Below are positions 1 through 9,700 of a stretch of 37,206 nt of DNA, piece after piece. Numbering within the stretch: position 1 is the stretch's first letter; each line of letters opens with the position of its first letter. Source of the stretch: a virus; IMG/VR virus record IMGVR_UViG_3300027917_000097, positions 1-37,206 of that record. One strand, 5' to 3'. The position numbers and the translations under genes were made by a program. The notes beneath the pieces were generated by a model that did not search any database, was not told where the DNA came from, and saw only the letters and a program-made list of their open reading frames with translations.

Positions 1-550
1 AAAATAATTTCCTCCCCATTCACACCCGCTATAACTATTGCCAAAAAATTTACAACCTATGAAATAATGATAATCTGGCACAGATAACTCCCCAGAAAAG
101 CCATCATCCCCATTATTGTCAAAATCGCAATTGATCCACACCCAATAATCGGCATCCGATGCAGATGCGGCTGCTACACCATCCCCGCTGGCGTTGGTAA
201 ACCGGAAATTCTCTATCCAAATATAATCCGAATATATCTTTGCCAAGGGGCTACGTGCTCCACCACCATCGAGCACATACTTCGTACCATCCGGCGAACC
301 ATCTCCGGTATTCGTAGAGCATCCTATGAACTTGATATAACCGCTGGTCGTGTCTCCGCTGGTGCCGTCGAAGTCTATGGTTGCTGCGGGAGACTCTTTA
401 TTCGTTACGCCGTTAGAATAGCATAGCACGACATCACCTGCCGCCAAGGGCTTGTCTATGGCTGCTTGTAGATCGTTCCAGGCATTGGCCCAGGAGGAAC
501 CGTCATCAGAGCCGCCGCTGACCGTCGTGTCCACGTAATAGGTAGTCATA
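1..550 (-). CDS. Tail-spike-like beta-helix protein, C-terminus cut by the window edge
   Basis: An open frame runs from an ATG at 550 to the window edge (183 codons) without a stop. An SD-like AGGGGG lies about 5 bases upstream. The N-terminus (MTTYYVDTTVSGGSDDGSSW) followed by a short helix-forming stretch, then repeated short strands rich in Gly, Asp, Asn and aromatics (for example YIWIENFRFTN and WVWINCDFDNN), is the pattern of right-handed parallel beta-helix proteins such as pectate-lyase-like folds and phage tailspikes. Such proteins bind or cut host surface polysaccharide. No catalytic site can be assigned because the C-terminal part lies outside the window. It is the last gene of the left-end tail cluster, which fits a receptor-binding role. 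The fold class is fairly well supported; the tailspike role is inferred from context. Confidence 0.72.
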
Positions 551-558
551 CGAACCCC

Positions 559-933
559 CTATAACAGCGTGTGCTCGTAGTGATACATCGTAAGAATCGG
601 AACGGTGTCAATGGTCACCGTGTCCGTATCCACCACATGGGCGCAGTTCTCCACGCAGGGAGTCAGGCCGTGTACCACGCCCTTTTCATCCAGGATGTGC
701 GTACACATGGATTTCTGAATGTGTAAGCAATCCTCGACAACGGCATCCCCAGGCAGAAGGCAGTTCGTAAGATTGCAGTTGCGGAAGGTCAGCCCAGTAA
801 GGCCGGCAAACAGGCTTTCCTGCCCCCATCTGCTAAGGTTGCAGCGTTCAAAAGTGTCGCCGTTGCTGACCGTCACCTCCGTCAGATAACGGGCCAGGGC
901 TGTGTTAGACAGGTTACGGTTCCGATGAATCAT
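559..933 (-). CDS. Small pentapeptide-like phage protein, probably tail-associated
   Basis: A 124-residue protein starting at ATG 933, with a GGGAG SD about 9 bases upstream inside the end of the preceding gene (20-base overlap). Residues about 27-70 contain loosely periodic short strands with Phe/Leu and Cys-Asn-Leu triplets (FERCNL, LTFRNCNLTN), resembling degenerate pentapeptide-repeat or beta-helix coils. The remainder is rich in Val, Thr and His. There is no signal peptide or membrane segment. It lies directly before the beta-helix tailspike-like gene, so a tail accessory or folding role is possible. I do not recognise a precise family. Confidence 0.6.
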   Translation of the reverse strand: MIHRNRNLSNTALARYLTEVTVSNGDTFERCNLSRWGQESLFAGLTGLTFRNCNLTNCLLPGDAVVEDCLHIQKSMCTHILDEKGVVHGLTPCVENCAHVVDTDTVTIDTVPILTMYHYEHTLL

Positions 934-1153
934 AGAATTGACTCCCGAAGAAATTATTGTCCAGGTAGTTGTAAACGTCCCAGGCTATGTCCATGATGGG
1001 ATCGTCTCCACTTAACACCCAGGCTTTGCGCTTGGCTGGCTTGATCTTTTGCCAAACCACCTTTCTCTGCTCCATCAGGTTTTTGAGCTTTATGAGCTTT
1101 GGCTGAACGTCATCACGCTCTATTGCCTGACCATTAAGGTTTACATCAGTCAT
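914..1153 (-). CDS. Hypothetical 79-residue protein
   Basis: Starts at ATG 1153 with an AGGAG SD about 7 bases upstream. It is the first gene after a strong intrinsic terminator (1176-1212), and the SD lies just beyond the terminator's U-run. The protein has a basic helical middle (residues about 18-45, many Lys, Arg and Gln) and an acidic-aromatic C-terminus. There is no membrane segment or known motif. Its last 20 bases overlap the next gene, which suggests co-translation with the tail genes downstream. Function unknown. Confidence 0.6.
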   Translation of the reverse strand: MTDVNLNGQAIERDDVQPKLIKLKNLMEQRKVVWQKIKPAKRKAWVLSGDDPIMDIAWDVYNYLDNNFFGSQFYDSSEP

Positions 1154-1175
1154 GGTAGAACTCCTGCTTGCTCAT

Positions 1176-1212
1176 AAAAAGGGGGAAGGGCAAGGGAGCT
1201 GCCCTTCCCCCC
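1176..1212 (-). terminator. Intrinsic terminator after the 265-residue gene
   Basis: Read on the minus strand, a perfect 12-base-pair GC-rich stem (arms 1181-1192 and 1200-1211, loop 1193-1199) is followed directly by TTTTT (1176-1180). This is a textbook Rho-independent terminator for transcripts coming from the right, ending 24 bases past the stop of the 265-residue gene. The next gene's SD and start follow at once, leaving no room for a conventional promoter, so some read-through or RNA processing is likely. Confidence 0.85.
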
Positions 1213-1235
1213 GGATGTGTATTGTCTCCAGGATG

Positions 1236-2033
1236 CTAATCTACATCCTCTGGCTCCAAGTTTGGATCTCTGGAGCTACGGCCATACTTAACGATATGTG
1301 GCATGGGAACATTGCCCTCGTTATAGTCTTTTACCGTGGGATCCTTCATCTTAGCTGCATACTCGATGATATTTCTCAAAATATGCTGCTTGATGACCTC
1401 CGGGCTTTTGGCCAAGTTTGGGAAATCTTCAAAGTAGAAATTATCGTTCACCAGCTTTTCCCACCTCTTATCCTTCTCTGTCTGCTTATACTTGTCTGAA
1501 TCGCCGTACTTCAATTCGAATTCCGTACAGTATCTCTTCAGATGGACAGAATCGGAACATTCTTGGCTGACGTATTTCGCTGTTTCGGCCTTTACAAATT
1601 CCAGGCATTCCTTGCCGGCCTCGATGTTGTTGTTATACCAATAGGCCCCATAGAGGCTTTGCACATACGCCCGCACCTCGATACCAATCTTGCTCGATCT
1701 GTTCCATTTAACCATCTGATCGTGTAGCAAACACAGCTCATGGAAGGTATTGGGCCGGGCTACTACCTTCCAGCAATTCAGGCAAAAGCTCGGGACCACA
1801 TCCATGAACCTGAAAAGAATCTGATGCCACAGTAAGCAATCCCGGAGGGGATCTCGATTGATCGTAAGCCAGGGTGTATCCCAGACGTAGCTAAAAGTTG
1901 TGGTGAGCTTGCCATCTTCCCTACGAAATCGAAATCCGGCCTTGAGTAGAGGCTCGAGTTTTTCAACTAAATCATACTCATAGACCTGTCGATATAAATC
2001 CGGGGTATTAGACAATTTTGTAAAATCAACCAT
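1236..2033 (-). CDS. Hypothetical 265-residue phage protein
   Basis: Starts at ATG 2033 behind AAGGAGA with good spacing. The protein is soluble-looking and mixed alpha/beta, rich in Tyr, Trp, Glu and Lys, with a basic helical centre (residues about 150-215). There is no signal peptide, membrane segment or motif that I recognise. It is followed by a strong terminator, so it ends a transcriptional segment, and it is preceded by a long perfect hairpin in the 151-base gap after the 137-residue structural gene. Its position among tail and host-contact genes makes it a candidate virion or lysis-timing protein, but nothing in the sequence shows which. Confidence 0.6.
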   Translation of the reverse strand: MVDFTKLSNTPDLYRQVYEYDLVEKLEPLLKAGFRFRREDGKLTTTFSYVWDTPWLTINRDPLRDCLLWHQILFRFMDVVPSFCLNCWKVVARPNTFHELCLLHDQMVKWNRSSKIGIEVRAYVQSLYGAYWYNNNIEAGKECLEFVKAETAKYVSQECSDSVHLKRYCTEFELKYGDSDKYKQTEKDKRWEKLVNDNFYFEDFPNLAKSPEVIKQHILRNIIEYAAKMKDPTVKDYNEGNVPMPHIVKYGRSSRDPNLEPEDVD

Positions 2034-2114
2034 TTACGTTCTCCTTATACTCATGGGGATCTGCACAGGTGGACTCAAGACCACCTTGTAGATACACCCA
2101 AACTGATGAAGGTG

Positions 2115-2145
2115 GCCTCCAGGAGTTTGCAAGACTCCTGGAGGC
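2115..2145 (-). other. Perfect inverted repeat (hairpin) between tail genes
   Basis: Arms of 12 bases (2115-2126 and 2134-2145) are exact reverse complements around a 7-base loop. On the minus strand no T-run follows, so it is not a standard intrinsic terminator for the local genes. On the plus strand an AT-rich stretch (2146-2155) follows, so weak termination of antisense transcription is possible. An RNA-stabilising or processing hairpin at the 3' end of the 137-residue gene's message is another reading. The rest of the 2034-2184 gap holds only the SD of the 265-residue gene. Confidence 0.6.
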
Positions 2146-2184
2146 ATATTCTATTATCCTGCTGGCCATGCTCCTGTACGCAAT

Positions 2185-2598
2185 TTATGTGAACTTGAAA
2201 GCCCCGCTTGCATGCCATTGAATGGTGACATCCCCGGAATTCGGAGTCAGCGGCAGGCCCGTGACACTAGCGGTATCGTAGAACGCAATCAGCGGGCTGG
2301 TCGATGCCACGCTGGTATCCTTGAACAGAATCAGGTGGCTGACCTGTGCGCTGCCAACGCTTGTCGTTGTAACGCTCGAGGCATCGGCCACGCCGCTGGT
2401 GTTCGTAAGGGCTGTGAGGGCAGGGCTGGTGGCCTCTACCCGTGAAGACACAATATCGCTGCGATAATCATGGGCTGCAGAGTACGTGTAACTCGCATCG
2501 ATGAAGAGTACCTTGAACGTATCTGCAGAGCTGGCCTTCCAGGCAATGTCTCCTGCAAGAAAGGCTTGCAGTCCTTTCGGATACATATCACTTGCCAT
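2185..2598 (-). CDS. Conserved phage structural protein, probably tail or fibre related
   Basis: A 137-residue protein starting at ATG 2598 behind AAAGGAGG. The N-terminal sequence, about residues 7-45 (KGLQAFLAGDIAW, then FKVLFIDASYTYSAAHDYRSD), matches a pattern I recognise from many siphophage and podophage virion proteins of undefined role: a short Lys-Gly-Leu-x-x-Phe-Leu-x-Gly-Asp-Ile start, a strand with an Asp, and the YTYSAAHD motif. The rest is Ser/Thr/Ala-rich beta structure without Cys. It lies between the peptidase gene and other tail genes. It is likely a particle component; its exact location in the virion cannot be read from the sequence. Confidence 0.68.
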   Translation of the reverse strand: MASDMYPKGLQAFLAGDIAWKASSADTFKVLFIDASYTYSAAHDYRSDIVSSRVEATSPALTALTNTSGVADASSVTTTSVGSAQVSHLILFKDTSVASTSPLIAFYDTASVTGLPLTPNSGDVTIQWHASGAFKFT

Positions 2599-2657
2599 AA
2601 TAAAATCCTCCTTTAATGTTTAGTTGTTTATCGCTTCATACTTTCGAATGTCCGACT

Positions 2658-3071
2658 CTACATTTGCATCCCCCCTTTCGTCAGAACATGATGAAAAAAC
2701 TGCGAGTTCAGGGCCACGTATTCTCCCTTTTTCTTGCAGCCCCACCTAGCACCTATGCGGCTGTTACGAAGGTCCACATGAAAGCCTGGATTGTTCCAGG
2801 CCGGATAAATGCCAATGCCCTTGAAAGGGAATCGGCTGATACATACAAACTGCTCAATAAGAGGCATATCCTCGATGCGGCCGTCACAGGCCAATCCCAG
2901 ACGATGCACATTGGCTGCGTTCCGGGCCTCGTCATAGAGGCAATGCACATAGAGCTTGTTATGCACAAAGTCATTCAAGTCTCGCAATAGTACAATGAGG
3001 CGCACATCGACCTTATCAATCATCGGCCCGGAAGCCTCGTACTGTTTCCATGGCAGGTTGAACGGTTGCAT
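2658..3071 (-). CDS. M15-type peptidoglycan peptidase, candidate endolysin
   Basis: A 137-residue protein with the zinc-ligand layout of the M15 / DUF882 (YcbK-like) D,D- or L,D-peptidases: His56 and Asp63 in HRLGLACD, and His98 plus Asp100 in GFHVDLR, followed by the typical Ala-Arg-Trp end of the core. The preceding GIGIYP strand also fits the family. Such enzymes cut peptide cross-links in the cell wall. There is no signal peptide, so export would need the holin candidate encoded two genes upstream. The start ATG overlaps the previous stop by one base (TAATG), giving translational coupling. It could instead be a virion-associated wall hydrolase, since tail genes flank it on both sides. Confidence 0.75.
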   Translation of the reverse strand: MQPFNLPWKQYEASGPMIDKVDVRLIVLLRDLNDFVHNKLYVHCLYDEARNAANVHRLGLACDGRIEDMPLIEQFVCISRFPFKGIGIYPAWNNPGFHVDLRNSRIGARWGCKKKGEYVALNSQFFHHVLTKGGMQM

Positions 3072-3460
3072 TATCCATTTCCTGTGGCACTTATCTGTAG
3101 GTCTGGTAACATGGCATCCAGCTCCCTGATGACGATCGGAGCCGCCTCAAAATCAATCTTCAAATACAGAATGTGTATGTCTATTGTTGGCCCTGCGGAA
3201 AAATCGGACTGCAAAAGCAATTTCCATTTCCCAGGAGCCAAGCAATCTACTAGAAGGTCCAAATAGCCGTCAGCCGCCAAGGTGGTGATATAATCGCCGT
3301 TTACATAGGATGCAATGGTTTGTTCCTCGTCATAGAGCATGCCTGAGAAAGTCACGCCCGAAGACAAATCGATCGGATCTCCGTTCTCATCCGTGAACAC
3401 GTACCGCACTCGTTTAATCTCTCCCCAGATAGCGGATAGTTCTTGCGAAATGAACGGCAT
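3071..3460 (-). CDS. Ig-like tail or baseplate-type protein
   Basis: A 129-residue protein. Residues about 14-100 (RYVFTDENGDPIDLSSG, then strands ending in IDIHILYLKI) look like the beta-sandwich found at the N-terminus of many phage fibre and baseplate proteins (BppU-like). The C-terminus ends in a short LPDLQISATG segment, the same module repeated 17 times in the 576-residue protein at 20800-22530, so the two may dock or share a fold. The stop overlaps the peptidase start (TAATG). The role is inferred from fold pattern and context. Confidence 0.6.
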   Translation of the reverse strand: MPFISQELSAIWGEIKRVRYVFTDENGDPIDLSSGVTFSGMLYDEEQTIASYVNGDYITTLAADGYLDLLVDCLAPGKWKLLLQSDFSAGPTIDIHILYLKIDFEAAPIVIRELDAMLPDLQISATGNG

Positions 3461-3472
3461 AGCTATTCTCCC

Positions 3473-3763
3473 TTATGGCTGAGAAGCCTTGAAAGTCTTC
3501 AGAGCTTTGAGCGCAGCATCATAAGCAATCTCTTGCGTATTGTTGGCAGCCTTATAAGTCAGCCCGGTATTGGCTAACCATAAAGTAACAAGCCCGGCCA
3601 TGAACCAGAGCATCCACTTTCTCACTTTGTAAATCTCCTTGAAGACAATGCCATCAGGCTGAAGTGTTGTTTCTAGATAAAGACATCGTGCCGAAAGGTG
3701 TCTGCATTGCTCTATCAATCCGGAATGTTCTCTGCATAACTCACATACTGGCCCGTTAGTCAT
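3473..3763 (-). CDS. Single-helix membrane protein, holin candidate
   Basis: A 96-residue protein whose ATG overlaps the giant gene's stop by four bases (ATGA). It has one hydrophobic helix at about residues 50-67 preceded by a basic stretch (KVRKW). The N-terminal half is cytosol-type with four Cys (7, 10, 20, 27) and His12 and His22, a possible zinc site. The C-terminal tail is a short amphipathic helix. Its size, single membrane segment and position before an M15 peptidase resemble haemolysin XhlA-like or other one-helix holins. The lysis role is inferred from context; the membrane helix is seen directly. Confidence 0.6.
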   Translation of the reverse strand: MTNGPVCELCREHSGLIEQCRHLSARCLYLETTLQPDGIVFKEIYKVRKWMLWFMAGLVTLWLANTGLTYKAANNTQEIAYDAALKALKTFKASQP

Positions 3764-6700
3764 TTGCTAGATCCCTTGGCACCTCCTCTATACACCTTGA
3801 GGTAGGTATTCTCGTACCACCCGAGTGCTTGCCGCAATCGTCTACGATCTTCTGGATCAAGTGTATGCACAAATGCCTGACGATACTTCACGGGGATGCC
3901 GGCAAGCGGGTGCGCCAAACGGATCGAAATCTTCAGGCCCCTTGTCGTGCCTTTCAAATCCACATACTTTTGCAAATATTTCTCCGCAGCTTTTACATCT
4001 CCGTACTTTAGGGCCTGCTTATAATAATACAGCGCATTACTTCGTTTGGTTGGTTCCACGGATGGCTTGACTAACTGGTGCCGTTCCAGGAACTTGTTGG
4101 CTTCTTGCCGGATCTCATGGTACGCGATTTCCTGTGGGTCAGCGGTGTAGACAAGCAACTGGCTGATGTGCTGAAAGAGTTTGCCAGGAACGCTTTCACC
4201 TCGGGTGGGCTTTCCTGCGAACTCGTTGTAGAGCTTTTCCACCGCCAGCACACGGAAGACATGCTCCACACGGTCCCGGATCGGCTTCGGCTTGAACACA
4301 TCCGGCCAGAGAGCCCTGCCGGTGGCAATCTCTGCCGGAGTCTTGTACTGAGGCCCGATGCCCTGCGCCCAGACATTGGTAAAGGCTTTACCGCCTTCTT
4401 TCATCCATTCGTAAAAGTTCTTCTTGCCAGAGGCCAGGTCTTTCACATCGTCCGGGAAGTCCTCCAGGCCGAACCAGTTCATGGCATCGGACAGGGCTCC
4501 TTGGAATCGCAAGGTCATAATGCTGCCGTCCGGTCGGCGGCCCAGGATCAGGTGTAGCTGCCTACGGCCGGTCATGCCCAGTTCTTCCTCTTCCTCTGGC
4601 CACACCACGGAATTGTATAGACTGACGGCGCTGTACAGCAGGGTAGCCTTGAATGCAACGCCGACTCCTTTCTTGGCAAAGGCTGCGCTCATGCGAGGCA
4701 TCATTTCACCCATGCTTCGGCCTTCATGCGGTATGTTGCGGAACAGCCGATAGTACCTGGGGATGTTGATCTCTTTCCACGCATAGAACGGCATGACTTT
4801 GGCCCGGAGCCATTGACCGGCCGGCGAGATGTTCCCATAATCACCGACCAGTTCCCTTGCCAGCTTCGCGGCTACCCTGTCGTATTGTCCATCTTGCAGT
4901 AAGGCCCGGATCTCGTCTGGATTGGAGACTCCGAACTCGTTTAGCTCGACTTCGTTTTTGGCGACTTCCTTGAGCTTATCCTTGTAATACCTGTACGCGG
5001 CCAGCCGGAGGATGTTCTCGCGCCATATAGTAAATGTGCGGGCTTTGCCGTACCATTTTTCGACTTGAGCAGGAAAGCCTGGATGTTCTCCGGATATGTG
5101 TTTCATAAAATCCCGTTCGTTCATTCTTCTCAGAACATCCGGGGTTTCTACCCTGGCCCAGCCACTACTGGTAACCGCCATCTTACTGGCATGAAGCATC
5201 TCCTCTTCGATATCGGACACATCTCCCTTCTGACGGCTCCACCTGGCCAGATCCTTGGCCGCCCCGTATCCGTACTTCAATATGCCCGGTGCTGCGGCAA
5301 TGACGATATCCAGGTCACCGGACAAGTTGTTCAAATTGTACTTCAAGACCCGCAAGGGCATGATAAGAATGTACTGCTTCCACAGACTTTGCAGCCGTTC
5401 GGCTCTCTCTCCTACCCAGGAGCCTGGTTCCACCCTGCGGAAGGATTCCATGGTAGCAGCTACTTCCGGTGGGATGGCCCACTTCTTGTCGATCCCGCGG
5501 ACCAGGACTTCCTTCTTGTCCTCTTTGGTTAGATCCCGCACCCCCTCGAAATACTTGGTGAGCAAGCTCTCCGGGAAGGTGGCCTCGATGTGCCAGGCCG
5601 TGTGCGGCTGCGGGACATAGACCTCCAGGCCTCTGTCTCGGGCAAGCTGCTCCCAGGTGGTATAGTATTTGCCCAGCGCTTCCTTTTTCTTGTTTTCCCG
5701 TGAGTTGATGGCCCGGAAGATGGCTGCGGCCGGCCCGGACCCATCCATCTTATTCTTGATGAGATAGCGGTAGAACTCGAAGAACCGGGGATCGTCTATG
5801 GGCGCTAGGTGGATGTACTTTTTCTCCTCCTTGTCGGCCTCGGCCAGCCGTGCCCGATATTCCTCCCAGTTCTCGCGCAGATCCTCCACCAGATCGTCAA
5901 ACTCTCCCCTGCCTTCCAGGGTGCCCTTGTAGGCCATCTTGTGCAGCTTCTCGATGGCCCCGGCTATCATGCGCCGTTCCTCATAGAACGGCCCTTGCTC
6001 ATATTCTTTTGGCGTGATCTCCTCGTTCTTGTACATGCCTTCCCAGCGTTGACGGTATCTGACGTTATTCTGAATCTTGGCTTGTTTGTTCAGCTCCTTG
6101 CTCTTGTCGTAAATCCTTTCGATCTCGTCCATGGTTTCTTTGGTTTCATAATTCACCAAGCCCTGCATCAGAACTTCGAATTCGCTTTCCACATATTCAA
6201 TATTGTAATCCTTGGCCGTGATCTGGTCCTTACGGGCTATCTGGTATGGCCGCCGTTTGGTGCGGACATCCTGGGAGGAGACTCCTGGGCTGCGCCGTTC
6301 CTCCATATATTCCAGCACTTGATGGTGGAAATATTCCTCGATGTCCCGGACCTCCTCCGGCAGGAGCTTCGCGTCCACTTGCTGATGCCTGAAGTCCCGC
6401 ATCCAGTCGTTACGTTTCTGAAGGGCTTCAGCTACCTGGGGATCCTGTTCAACGAGTTCTTTTATGTTGGCAAGGGTTTCCTCGACCTCCTCCCGGCTCT
6501 GAAATTTGAATGGGAGCCATGTGCCCACGCCTTCCAGGCCAGCCGGTGGCGGTGTGATGACTTTGCTCTCGATGTCCCGCAAAAGATCCCCAAAGACGAT
6601 CCGCAACGAGAAGAGGTCGTATTGCTCGGGCGTGAGATCCCCTACCCAGGTCTTGATCCGGTACAGAACCTCCTCCACGGCTGCGTGTGCAGCCTCCTGG

Positions 6701-9700
6701 TACGTTCTCAGAAGATCCTGTGCATGCGGAAACTGTTGGGGATCCAGGGTGGCCCAATGCCGCATGAAATTCTCATGAATTCTCTGCTTCATGCCTTCAT
6801 ACTGAGCCTTCAAATCCGGCATCTGCATACCGTGCCGGCCCGTGATACTACCTCGTACATGCTCCGGGATGGCATCCTTCAGGGGCCCACCGAAGAACTT
6901 GCGCCGTTTGGATCCCAGCGTGATCTTGCCGACCGTGCCCCAGATATCCCTGGCGGTCCTTGAATAGTCCTGATGCTCTGCAAACAGGTTCGGGGTCTGG
7001 GATCGGGCCGGCAACTCCCCACGTTCCGCAGCCTTGCGGCTCCGAATGAGAAGATCCCGGATGTCATTGTCGGACCATTTCACGGTAAAGCCCAGGTCGC
7101 GCATCATGTCCCGGATCCTGGAGTAGACCCGTGCCATGAAGTTGGGCTTGATATCTTGCTCGGCCATCCGGGCTATCATTTCCCTGGCAGCCTGGAACCG
7201 ATGTCCGGGATCCTCCAGATCCAGGCCGTAATCCTCGGCAATCTCCCGCAGGCCCGGCTTGGCGTACATGGCGACCACTTCCCGCAAAATCTGCATGAAC
7301 TTCTCGCCACCCCACCGTTCGGGCGCTACGTGCCCCCAGAGGGCATGCGCCAGGGTTCTTTCTGCATCCTCCCGGTTCTCGATGTTGCTGGCCACGAATG
7401 CTATGGTGTTGGAAGGCCGGTCCCAGACCTCCTTGATTGTTTCCGGTCGGTAGGGGTTGCCTCGAAGCTGGGTATGATCGTCCAGGAACTTGATGTGCAG
7501 ATCCAGGGAATCATAGAACGGCCCGACAATACCCATCACGATATCCCGCACTTCGTCCCGCTTCATGCCAGGATAGGTGCCGGTGAGGCCGCTGCGCATG
7601 TATTCCTGGTCGTCCTTCTTGCGGCTCTTTCTCTTCTTCTTCTGGGTAGGCTTGGTTTCCTTGACGGGTATGTCTGAAGGAGGCGGCACGTTGATCTTTC
7701 GTTCGGCTATGAAATCTTCCATCAGGGCAGAGTGCTGCCTTTGGTCCCCGATCCGCAGAGGCATGGTGACCCCTACCCATTTATCGTCCTGCCTCCAGAG
7801 TGTCTGCCGGGCGTTCTCCACGAAATAGGGCTCCGCACCCGGCCAGGCGGTTTGGATAATATCCACGAAATCGGCGTTCATGGTAATGGTCTGCTTGCCG
7901 TCACTTATGACAACGTGGTGAACTTGATCGAAAAATCCTTTTTCCTCTGCAATGATTTCAGCCTTGTAGGTTTCCCTGCCTTCTGGAATCAAGATGGACG
8001 TAAAATCTCCCTCGTTCGGGCCTACTTGGCTCGAAAGGAACTTCTCGGGCTCCTTCAAACGAGGGTTGCGCCGTAGTGCATACCCGCCCTGCGTGATCCA
8101 TTCCCGGTTCTTGTCTACCCATAGTCCTCTATTTCTGTCGGTCACCCTTTCAGTAGGGGCCCAGGTGCTTTCAACGATCTTGGCTGGCTTGTACTCGGCC
8201 ACATATTCGTAATGCTCGTATGCCTCCTTACCTTGAGGCACCCGCCGTTCTCTGGGTGTTTCCGGCTCGGCCTTGAGCTTGAGATCCCGTTCCATGGGCT
8301 TGCCAGGGAAATGGCTCTTGACCCGGCTTTGAAACTTGGTCAGCGCTTCCTTGGTGTTACGGACCCTGAACCGACCGTCCCCCGGAACTTCGAAGACCGC
8401 CATGTCCTCGGCCACATCCACGGCTACCGTGTCGGTCTGTTTCGGGGCTTCCTTCTTTGCCCGTTCGATGGATTCGTGTAGGGCTTTCTTCTGTGTCTTC
8501 TGCGTGATCTCTTCTGTAATGACGACCGCAACCTGCTTTTCGGTAACATCGGTAGCTGCCGGTTTTGGGGCTTCAGCGATACCTGCAGATATCCCTGTAG
8601 GCTTGGGCTTGAATTCGCGGGCCTGTCCAAAAGCCGCTTCTATCTTTCTTGGAGCTACGGGAAAGTCTTCTTTTTGAAGTCTTGCCTTCTTCAGAACATC
8701 GTCATACGCTCTGCTGGCTGTTTCAAAGCTGGGATAATTTACAAGGTGAACCTCCACATCTGCTGCGTTCAGTACACGAATCGATCCGTACTCTACGCCA
8801 GATTCCGTTTCTCTGCGATAGAGTTCGTATTTGACACCCCCATACGTGTGGGTATCTCGCCGCTTTGAATCCGGAGGCAATGCTTCGACCTCTGGTACTG
8901 CTGGCGCTTCTTCCTCGGCGGGTGGCGCAGGAGCCTCCGCAGGTGGTGGGGCCTCTTTCTCCACCTTCCCTTCCCAGGCCCGTATGGCATGATCTTTTGC
9001 AAAGAGCTGGGCTGCCTTGAGATCCTTGTTGAACGGCTGACCCCTGACTCCTGCAATCGTTGTTTTCTCGCCCTTACGAATAATCTCTACCACATAGTTG
9101 TCATTGGCATCGGTGGTAATCTTGTAATCGGTTCCGTCCGGACCCCTGGCCGCACCCTTCGCCACCAGTTGATCGTGGAACTTGTCCATCTCGTCAACGG
9201 GAGCCTCGGGAGCCGGAACCGCTTCTTTTTCTATGGGAGTTGGCGGTGGGGCTGGGGCTGCAGGTTTTTGTTTCTCTCCGAATTCGGGGGACTTCCAGCC
9301 CATTTCTTTTGCATATTCACGCAATGCGGCTGCGGCCTCTTCCGGGGTATCCCAGAACCGCTGGCGGTCATGGCGCAGCTTTAACCGTGTGCCCTGCCTT
9401 TTGAGATCCTTGGTACGATAGAAACTGAAGTTGCCATGTGGCGCTTTGCCCACATGAATATACCAGCCGTTTTTGTCCAGGAATGCGGTTCTGCCCGGAG
9501 TGCCCCATGCCTCCTTCTCGGGTGCTTTTTCCGGTGTGGGCTTGAAGCCTTTCTCGTAAGAGATCCCCCTCATGCCCTGCACAAGGGCACGGTTTTCTGG
9601 GGTGTCTGGAAGCGAACCAGCCCGTCTTTTTGATCCAAGGGTAGCTGCTCCGCCTTCGATAAAGCCTTCTCTTTCCTCAAGTACGGCCCGGATACGGGCA

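Noticed and set aside
5809-6963. Long plus-strand open frames (384 residues here; others at 11701-12783, 13749-14843 and 15260-16339)
   Set aside because: They lie fully opposite strongly supported minus-strand genes, lack SD sequences and have odd, Cys/Leu/His-rich composition typical of antisense shadows.
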